Below the pieces are notes generated by a model. It was not told the DNA's origin and did not search any database. It worked only from the letters and a program-made list of their open reading frames with translations. From NCBI GenBank assembly GCA_012976225.1, contig JAAVVG010000025.1, positions 124,001 through 188,000 of the forward strand: 64,000 nucleotides of DNA, read 5' to 3'. This stretch comes from Golubevia sp. BC0850. Lineage: Eukaryota > Basidiomycota > Exobasidiomycetes > Golubeviales > Golubeviaceae. Of the stretch, positions 56,210 through 64,000 are shown piece by piece. Position numbers and translations under genes: made by a program. Each line of letters begins with the position of its first letter. Positions within the stretch are counted from its first letter, which is position 1.

Positions 56210-57271
56210 GTCTCCCCTTACTTCCCATCCCAGAGTTCAAGCTTTGTATACTCAGCAGCTTTGACAACTTCTCTAGGGTATCTTGAAAAAAGAGCCTCCT
56301 CAGCCTTCTTGAATGCTTTGAAGTGTTCCGATTCTAAGCGGAGAGTCAAAGGTTGAGCATCTTCCTCCTTCTACCCCTTTGTCATTGTACCCATTTGAAG
56401 CAAAATTACGAGAGAAGAGCACTTCTGCTAGAAGAGTGACATCGAAGACCAGATTCCTGCTGATTGAGAGTTGAGATAGAACAGGTAAGGATGGAGGAAG
56501 TGCTAGACCGACTTGAAGGTAACGAAGGAAGAAGTCAACAGAGGAGAAAGTGTCATAATGTTGTCCCTCTTTGAGTAGCTGGAGCTTCTTTAAAGAAGAT
56601 CCTTGACCTATGATGACTCGGACTCAATCTTCAGACTTCGTGAAACTATCTTCCTCTAGCCCGCTTTCAGACCGGTCTTCCCACATCAGTATTCCCAAAG
56701 ATTCCAACTTCATGTCTGTAAAAGGTCTTTCTAGGAGCATGTCTTGCTAGATTGAAACGTGCTTGAGACTTGGCATTCTCACATCCCACCACATTGTTCC
56801 TGACCAACCGACCTTGAATTCTAAATGCTCTACATTCTGCAAGGTCACAGAAGGGAGGCTATCCTCATAGTAGCCAGTGATGTAAAGGTGCGAAAGGCTA
56901 GAGCTGCAGACCGAGAGAATCCTTGATAGGATCCTCGTCCCATCTTCCTCATCGTCATCGAAGTAAAGATGAGTAGCCTTCAGTTTGGAGAGCCACTTGA
57001 TGTCCTCCTCCGACCAACCGCATTCCCCCTTCTTGCCTCTGTTCCAAACGCGACCAGATCTCCCAGAACATCAACCTCGAATTCAGGAAGTTGAAACCCA
57101 GTGAGATTTAAACGTTCTAACTTCGGGAAGGATTGAAAGTAGTGGACAACGTCATCGTTAAAAACGTAAATGACATCCTCATAGCCTTCGTTGAAATCTT
57201 CGGAAGATCCTTCGGTTCCTACCCAAATCATAGGGAGCACGTCACTGTCGAAGGAGTCTAGACGAAGATGA
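56210..57271 (-). pseudogene. F-box/LRR family copy 3 (lacks F-box, phase breaks)
   Basis: Read on the minus strand it starts abruptly at LRLDSFDSDVLPMIWVGTEG at 57271, joined to the end of copy 4. It continues FPKLERLNLTGFQLPEFEVD, has the same phase change as copy 1 (then CGWSEEDIKWLSKLKATHLY), and then keeps LRR-like segments missing from copy 1: LSRILSVCSSSLSHLYITGY, TLQNVEHLEFKVGWSGTMWW. The C-terminal block is at 56600-56210, ending TLRLESEHFKAFKKAEEALF and AAEYTKLELWDGK. It has no F-box and no start, so it is a partial copy. Confidence 0.65.
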
Positions 57272-58577
57272 AAGGGAAGTCTGAAAACGAGGCTCATCTC
57301 TGCTTCCTCGAAAGCTTCTAGGTCTTCTGATTGTAGAAAAAACCAGTCGCGAGCAGCTAGTTCCTTCGATCCCCTCCAAACTCTGGCCTCTTGAAGCCGG
57401 ATTACGAGACATAAGTACTTCTGCTAGAAGATCTGGGTTGAACTCTTGGTCTTTGCTGATGTAAAGCTGAGATAGAAAGGGTAGAGAAGGTGGAATAGCT
57501 AAACCGACTTGAAAATAGCGAAGAAAGAGGTCGATTGAAGAGAGGGAGTCCCCGTATCCAATTGCAGGGTCATCTAAAACCAACTGAAGCTTCTTCAGAG
57601 TGAAATTTTGGGCTTTCACTATCTCAATTAATTGCTCCGCATTGCCCAAACTATCATCCAGTTCTCTCATCATCTCGCTCCCGTCTTTCCAAACTCGAAT
57701 ATTCTTGAACGGAGATGGTGGAAGTATCTCTCGAGAAGCCTCGAAATGCTCTTATCTAGGAGCCTCCATCTTTTCTAGTGAATAGTTGAAGAAGTCCTTT
57801 TTAATCACCAAAGAAATCAGATTTGGTAATTTGCCAAACTTTGGAGATCTTTCGGAACGGCAGCCAAAGTTGAGGGAGAGAAGAGTTGACCTACACGCTG
57901 AAAGAAAAGCAGAGAATTGATGAGCACCCCCTATATTCTTATCATCAGAGAAGCAGAGGTTTGCAGCTTTGAGGTGGGAGACCCATGTGAGATCCTCGTC
58001 TGGCCACCCACACTTTCTTCCTCGATGAAATGCAAACATTGTAAGGGATCCAGGGACATCTACCTCGACTTTGGGAAGCTGTTCTCCCGTGAGATTTAAT
58101 TGTTCTAGCTTTGGGAAGCATTGGAAGAAGCTGATGATGTCTTCTTGATCTAGGACTTGAGGACGTCTGCGAGCTTGCAGAAGAATGAAGGAAAATTTAC
58201 AGAGTTATGAAATTCTAGTCGTAATCTACTTCCCTCAAACTAGACTTAGATCGATCCAAAAGCCCAGCTGTTTTTCCTGCTTGGTCTGTAGTGAAATCTG
58301 CCGGACTGTGTATGATTTCGAGAGTGTTTCTTGAGCGTTGAGCGAAGACCCGAATGATCCTGAGAGTGTCTCTTGGATTGACTAGAGTGACGTTCCTCCA
58401 AAGAAAAGGATTAGAAACAAGTACTTCGTTCCAGCCTCTTGAGACACTCATTCTTTGACCGAGTTCGATGGTGGTGAAGTGGCTGAAGGTTAAGGAGCCG
58501 TGGCTTCTCCATCTCGAGTGAGCGAGCTGCTGCCGTGGTAGAAGTTGACGAGTAGAATTAGATTGTGAAAAGATCAC
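57272..58577 (-). pseudogene. F-box/LRR family copy 4 (full length but broken)
   Basis: The most diverged copy. RWRSHGSLTFSHFTTIELGQ and RMSVSRGWNEVLVSNPFLWR correspond to the F-box but are out of phase with the ATG homologous to MEQLP. The frame stops after SSLREVDYD, and homology resumes as FFQCFPKLEQLNLTGEQLPK and FAFHRGRKCGWPDEDLTWVS. Later blocks are LSACRSTLLSLNFGC, MMRELDDSLGNAEQLIEIVK, FFLRY-like LFLRYFQVGLAIPPSLPFLS and DWFFLQSEDLEAFEEAEMSL. The last of these runs directly into copy 3. At least three phase breaks or stops make a functional product unlikely. Confidence 0.6.
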
Positions 58578-59099
58578 AATAGAGTCAGTAGAGAGATCTT
58601 TACTGCCGGAGGATTAGGAAGACATGCCCCAATCGAGACGAGGGCATTGACTTACTGAGGGAGAAAGAACTTGAAGCTGGCTGGAAGTTGTGAGTTTGAC
58701 GGATTGCCGCTATGCTCTAGAGTTTACCAATTTTCAGATTTGACTGGAGAGAAAGAGAAAGGTCGATAGATCCAATTTAGTATAGGACGCAGTGATGAGC
58801 AGTCTGCTTTCTGCTGCTGCCTGGTAAGTCGATGAGCGTGTTCTTCCTCCCCCAACAACAACCACCATTCGAGGACTTTGGTTCGAGAAAGAGAGTTCCT
58901 ATCCATTCTGGCTCTTGCAACGTTCTATCTCATCAATCTCAATCATTCAAACGCGAGAAGGGTCAGAGAGTTGAGACTCTGAGAGTTGCTCAGCATCCCA
59001 CATCTCCCATCTCCCTTCCTCACTCTCAACCTCAGCCTCATCCCACCTCCTTCAAGTCTCAATCTACCCATCTCCTTCCTCAATCTATCTATATCAAAT
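58578..59099. other. divergent intergenic region
   Basis: Upstream of SPT6. The last 150 bases are a CT-rich leader. No other gene. Confidence 0.4.
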
Positions 59100-62000
59100 A
59101 TGTCGGCTTCGCCATCTGCAGCTCGTCAAGCAGCTTACTCGGATTCTGAACCTGAAGACACCTCTCCCAAGAATTCAACCAACTCCAAACCATCCCGATC
59201 TAGGTCCAACTCTGGTGATGGTTCAGATCAAGAGGAAGAGAATTCTCAAGACTCAGGTGAAGATATCATGAACGGCAAGTCTAACAATCCCATCGCAGGA
59301 GAGGGAGACGAAGATTCATCAGAGGAAGAATCCGAGGACGATCCTGAAGAAGCCAGAAGAATCGCTCAAGGTTTCATCGTGGATGAGCAAGATGAAGAAG
59401 CCTCTGATGATGATGATCAAGAGAAGAAGAGAAAGAGAAAGAGAAGAAAGGAGAAGAAGAGAAGGAGAAAGGAGGAAATGAGAAGAGAAGATCAAGCCAA
59501 TGGGGAGAGGGAAGGTGAAGATCCGATTGGCGGAGAAGGCGAAATCAGAAGGAAGAGAGAACACAAGGAAGAGGAATTGGATGAAGATGATTTGGATCTT
59601 CTGGAAGAGAATACTGGAGTCAAGAGAAGGAAGGATGAGGTGAGTTACTCGAATGGAGTGGTGGCTAGGGGAAAGAAGGAGGAGGAGGAAGGAATGATAG
59701 GGACAGGAGACTGGGGGGACACGCAGACTAGCTTGCATTTTTATGTCTTATGATAGATCTTGAGAAAGAGTTGGCATCATGGCGCCGGACGGTCCTATTG
59801 ACAAGGTCTCAGACAGAGCGCAGCTGACCTTTCTCAAACCTGCTCTCCCTCCCCTCTACCGTTCAGCATCGACTCAAGCGTTTCCGTAGAGGATCGGCTT
59901 CCGCATCTCCACCACCTGAGAAATCCAAAAAGGATCTTTCCAAGATCTTCGAGGACTCAGACGACGAACAAGTCAAAGTGGCTCGTAGACCCAATGCCAA
60001 ACCAAGTGGAAGTGACATGCGTTACGATGAAGATCAAGATGACATGTCAGAAGACGATCTACCAAGTGTTCAAGATGCAATGAGAAAAGGTCAAAAGATC
60101 GGAACCTCATCCTCTCAAAGGAAGGACAGACCTCAAAATGGTGGACCTTCAAGAAACGTCATGGGAGTTGGTCCTATCGGAGATGAAGATGATGTAGATG
60201 ATTTCATCGACGATGATGATTCAGAGGATTCTCAAGCTGGCGAATACGATGAGAACGGTGATAGAATCAGAAAAAAGAAGAATAAGAAATCTAAACATCC
60301 AAGTAGTGGTGGAGTTGAGAACGGTAAAGCTGGAATCGATAGAGAAGCTTGGGAGGAATTAAATGACATCTTCGGTGATGGAGAAGATTATGGTTGGGCT
60401 CTGAAGGCTAGTGGTCCAGATGATGGAGGGGAAGAAGGAATGGACATCGATGATGATGGAGATGATGAGGAAGAGGAGGAGGATGAGGATGGAGAAGAGA
60501 CTGGAGGAAGGAAAGAGAAGAAGAAGAAAGGAAAGAAGAGCGGAGTTGCTTACAAGGACGTGAGTAGCATTTATGCGCACAGAGTTTCTTCCTCTCTTTC
60601 GAAGATCGCTCTTGCTGAACAAGCCCTCCTTTGCCCCTTTGCTTCTCCAGATCTTCGAACCTGCTCAAATCGCTGAAGGGATGTTAACACTTTCAGACGA
60701 CCGAATCCGTCGTTCAGACATGCCAGAACGTTATCAGTTAACACTTCCAGGAGATGACGGATTAGAATTGCTGGAACGCAAATTAACCGATTCAGAGTTG
60801 GATTCAGCAACGAAGTGGGTAGGACCAAGGATCTCAAATCGTTGCGTTTCTCTATTCTTAAACTCATCAGGTCAATACTTCAATCATCAAAAGGATTGGT
60901 ACGCTTGTGTTAGAGGAATGTTGGATGCAAGTCTGAACCAACTTCTCGAAGCACCTTATCTCTTCCAACACAAGTACGACGAGCTAGAATTCGATGTCGA
61001 GGAAAGGGAAAGAGGAGGAGAGAAGAAGAAGAGAGCAGATTATTTGGTTAGAAGAGAATTGAGTAATCTAGTTCATCTGGGTTTGAAGTTCAAGGTCTTG
61101 CTAAAGAGAAAGGAGAAACTGGAGATAACCTTCGAAAAGCTCATGGCAGAAATTGAACCCAAAGACGAAGACAACGATTCAGATTCTTTAGATGACGAGG
61201 AAGAGAAGGAAAGGAAAAGGAGGAAGAAAGAAGATCTAGCAAAGCAGAGAAAAGAATTCGATCATCTGCTGGAGATCTCGAGCTCTTCTGAAGAGGTCTC
61301 GGATCTTACGGAATGGCTAGTTATGATTCATGGTCAACGAATGAGAGACGCCCAGACACAAATCGCTGCCGCTCTAGATGATAGTTTAGGTGATGAACTA
61401 GATTCAGCCTTGAACATCACTTCAAAACCTTCAGCCGCTCTTCCAACCTTCAAGAAGCCTTCTATCATCGGACTTTACGAATCAACCAAGTCCTCCATCA
61501 TCTCGAAGCTTGCCTCCAGAGTCGGAATTTCAGCCTCTGAACTGGCTTCCAACATCTCCTCAATCTCAGGTTCAAGACAGTACTATCCAGACGATGAGAT
61601 GCTTTCTCCAGAAACGCTTTCTCAAGAATACGAAGTTGAAGAATGGCATGCTACCGGGGCTCCTTTGAAAGCAGCTCAAATGCTGCTCTCGAACGAGATC
61701 GGTAGACATCCGACTCTGAAGAGAGAGGTCAGAAAGCTCTTCAAGGAGACTGGAAAGATCAATATCTCTCCTACTGAACGAGGGGCTGTCAAGATCGATG
61801 ATCAGCACATGTTCTATGGCTTCAAGTTCCTGAAAGAGAAGCCTATCGGCGCTTTCTTGAACCCAACTCCAGTACCTTCAAATCCAGAAGACATCGGCAA
61901 CGGAGTCAAGGTTCCCGTTCAAATGTCTACTTCTGCCTCTGCTGCTCAATGGCTACAGATCTTAGCTGCTGAAAACGATCTTCTGATCAATGTCAGCGTC

Positions 62001-64000
62001 GAACTACCCCAACCAACTCTAAGAGGTTTAATCGCCAGGCTCTATGAGAACTATCAAGGTGAAGGAACCTCCGAAGCCAGTAAGCGTTGGAACGAAGTTA
62101 GAAAGGAGATCTTGGAAATGGCTGTGGAAAAGTTCTTGATCCCGAATGCTAAGAACTGGATCAAAGAATGGTTGAAGGAGGAGTGTACTGACGTCATCAC
62201 AAAGAACGCAGAGACCAATCTCATCAGAAGAATCAACTGTGCTCCCTATCAATCTAAAAGCATGAAAGCCAGGTCCAAGCCAGACAGATCTACCAACGAA
62301 CAAGGAGAAGATACCGAAGACGAAGACGAAGACGACGCCGACGACGCTAGAAAGGTTCCCAGAGTCTTAGCAGTCTCGCAAGGGAGTGGAGATACTCGTA
62401 GAGGAGAGAACGTCATTTCGATTTTCTTAGATTCTCATTCTCGATTCCGTCATCATGCAGTCTATCCGCATCTTCGAGAAGCGGAGAAAGAAGAAGAAGA
62501 GGAAGGTGAAGAATTTACGACCAGCATCAAAAGGAGAGAGCAAGTTCTAGATCCTAGAGCCGACTTCATAGCAATGGTTAAAGAAAGACGACCAGACGTC
62601 ATCGTAGTCAACGGATTCAGTCACAAGACTGTCGCTTTAACTATGCAATTAAACGAAATCGCTCAGAAGGTGACTGCTGAGTTAATCGAAGACGCTGCAG
62701 AGGACTCAACCGTCGAAGAACTTTCAGAAAGAACAAAGAACAAATTCAAGATCGATGTCATTCATTGTCATGACGATATTGCCAGACTCTATCAACACTC
62801 AAGTAGAGCTGTCGAAGAGTTTCCTGAACTTTCAACTCTAGGTCGTTACTGTGTTGGTTTAGCAAGATACGTTCAATCTCCTCTACTAGAATTCGCATCT
62901 TTAAAGCAAGATTTAACTACGATACTTTTGGATCCGAATCAAAGATTAGTCCCAGAAGATCGTTTACGAGAGATTCTAGAGCGCTCGATCGTCGCCTACG
63001 CTTGCGAAACCGGAGTCGATATCAATAGAGCTGTCTCTGATACGTATTACGCAAATCTCTTGCCATACGTTGCTGGACTTGGACCTCGTAAAGCGCATGC
63101 TTTAGTCAGAACCATCAACAGAGAATTAGATGGAACAGTCGTCAACAGAGCAGTCTTACTCGAGCTTCCTAAAGAAGATGAAGACGACGATTCCGAATCG
63201 AGATCGATTCTCCATTTCCACGTCTGGACGAATTGCATCTCTTTCTTAAGGATCGTGGGAGAGTACACGACAAGTGGAATAAAGCAAGGACCTTCAGATC
63301 CATTAGATTCGACTAGAATTCATCCAGAAGATTACGATTATCCAAGGAAAATGGCTTCTGATGCTTTGAATCTGGACGAAGAAGATCTCGCCGAGCAGCA
63401 TGCTTCCGCTCCTTGCAAAACTTTGATGGAAAGCTCTGAACCAGCCGACAAATTGAAGGCTCTGGATCTAGAACATTACGCCAACATGCTTTTCCAAATG
63501 AGAGGTCTTAGAAAGAGAAACACTCTTCAGATGTGTGCAAGAGAGCTAGCTGCTCCTTATCACGAGCTGAGAGCTGTCTTTTTGCTACCTACCGAAGACG
63601 ACATGTTAACGATGTTGACAGGTGAGACTTCAAAGACTCTAGATTACAATCTGGTCGTTCCTGTGACTGTTGTCGCAGTCGCTCCAACTCATCTAGTTGT
63701 CAGATTAGATAGTGGAATCGAAGGAACTATCAACGCTCAATACTTCGTCGAAGAGACCATTAGTTGGGGAGATCCAGGTGAGAAGAGAAAGTTAAGAGAT
63801 TACGCTTCGATCGGAAAGACCATGGACGCTCTGATTATCGACATGGACAAGAACTCTCTCAGAGTAGAGTTGACTGCTTTGAAAAAGCATTTGCAAGATA
63901 CTTCAGTCTCCAATTCGAACAGGACTCAAGTCGATCCGGTTTACTTCGATCAAGTCAAAGCTATGGCCGAAGCTTCTGAAGTCGAAGCCAAAGCAGCCAA
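59100..64000 (+). CDS. SPT6: transcription elongation factor and histone chaperone Spt6 (runs off right edge)
   Basis: Three exons are visible: 59100-59639, 59867-60559 and 60651 to the window end (open throughout), about 1527 residues. The N-terminus is very acidic and Ser-rich (SDSEPEDTSPKNS, EEESEDDPEEARRIAQGFIV, DDDDSEDSQAGEYDENGDRI), as in Spt6, and includes REAWEELNDIFGDGEDYGWA. The tex-like core follows: DIFEPAQIAEGMLTLSDDRI, a YqgF-like domain near residues 1000-1070 (KERRPDVIVVNGFSHKTVAL), helix-hairpin-helix near 1207 (ANLLPYVAGLGPRKAHALVR) and an S1 domain near 1410 (VTVVAVAPTHLVVRLDSGIE). The tandem SH2 lies beyond the window. Spt6 travels with RNA polymerase II and reassembles nucleosomes. 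ATG 59100 (MSASPSAARQAAYSDSEPED) is preferred over upstream in-frame 58986, which encodes Pro/Leu-rich leader sequence. Confidence 0.95.

Noticed and set aside
59319-59738. Long minus-strand Leu/Ile/Phe-rich frames opposite SPT6
   Set aside because: These are antisense shadows of the acidic, Lys-rich SPT6 N-terminus; apparent membrane helices arise from the complement of GAA/GAT/AAG codons.
1-64000. tRNA, rRNA, CRISPR arrays, LTR elements, reverse transcriptase or transposase genes
   Set aside because: Looked for on both strands by eye (T-loop-like GTTCRANYC, repeat-spacer patterns, terminal repeats, RT or DDE motifs); nothing convincing was found.

Overview
The window is nuclear DNA of an intron-rich, compact-genome fungus. 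Most genes have several short introns with GTRNGT donors and pyrimidine-rich YAG acceptors, intergenic gaps are usually 100-700 bases, and the base composition is somewhat AT-rich. The gene set (exo-beta-1,3-glucanase with a type II anchor, Spt6, a Snf5-family subunit, Gid9/Fyv10, Sfm1, the TMEM208/Snd2 homologue, a peroxisomal ATP carrier) fits a basidiomycete. Intron density suggests Pucciniomycotina, but that placement is inference. Nearly all true genes are spliced, so long open frames show only part of each. I rebuilt gene models by joining exons at consensus splice sites and checking phase and protein-family continuity.

Layout, left to right. 1-460 (-) is the N-terminus of a Ser/Thr-rich protein cut by the window edge. 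580-1635 (+) is a TMEM70-like mitochondrial membrane protein. 2216-2523 (-) is a possible small coiled-coil gene. 2619-4243 (+) is copy 1 of an unrecognised dispersed family. 5404-7596 (-) is a Ser-rich disordered protein. 9071-10194 (-) TRS20/sedlin and 10326-11435 (+) SND2/TMEM208 are head to head. 11950-13723 (+) is copy 2 of the unknown family. 13990-15132 (-) is an isocitrate-lyase/PEP-mutase-superfamily enzyme. 15523-17133 (+) is a peroxisomal PMP47/ANT1-type carrier. 17743-19355 (+) is an alcohol-acetyltransferase-like enzyme. 20058-21301 (+) is an extended SDR reductase. 21692-24955 (-) GID9/FYV10 and 25064-25767 (+) APC11 are head to head. 26948-30539 (-) is a large, probably nuclear, disordered protein. 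31.0-32.7 kb (-) is a broken F-box/LRR gene. 33116-35910 (+) is SNF5/SFH1. 36561-38191 (+) is copy 3 of the unknown family. 40.0-41.4 kb (+) is the best preserved F-box/LRR gene. 42282-42632 (-) is a second type of F-box relic. 43115-44438 (+) is SFM1, convergent with 44583-46029 (-), an alpha/beta hydrolase. 46578-49408 (-) is a GH5 glucanase. 49969-52112 (-) is another alpha/beta hydrolase. 52668-55810 (+) is a tail-anchored fatty-aldehyde dehydrogenase. 56.2-58.6 kb (-) holds two tandem broken F-box copies. 59100-64000 (+) is SPT6, running off the right edge.

The housekeeping genes are intact and conserved. The accessory part consists of two lineage-specific dispersed families, an F-box/LRR family in mosaic, near-identical pieces and an unrecognised family of at least three decayed copies. 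The most unusual structural features are splicing ones. SFM1 appears to need a single-nucleotide exon, SND2 has an ATG-only coding exon, and three other genes use 13- or 19-base microexons. No tRNA, rRNA, CRISPR, LTR or recognisable transposase or reverse transcriptase was seen.
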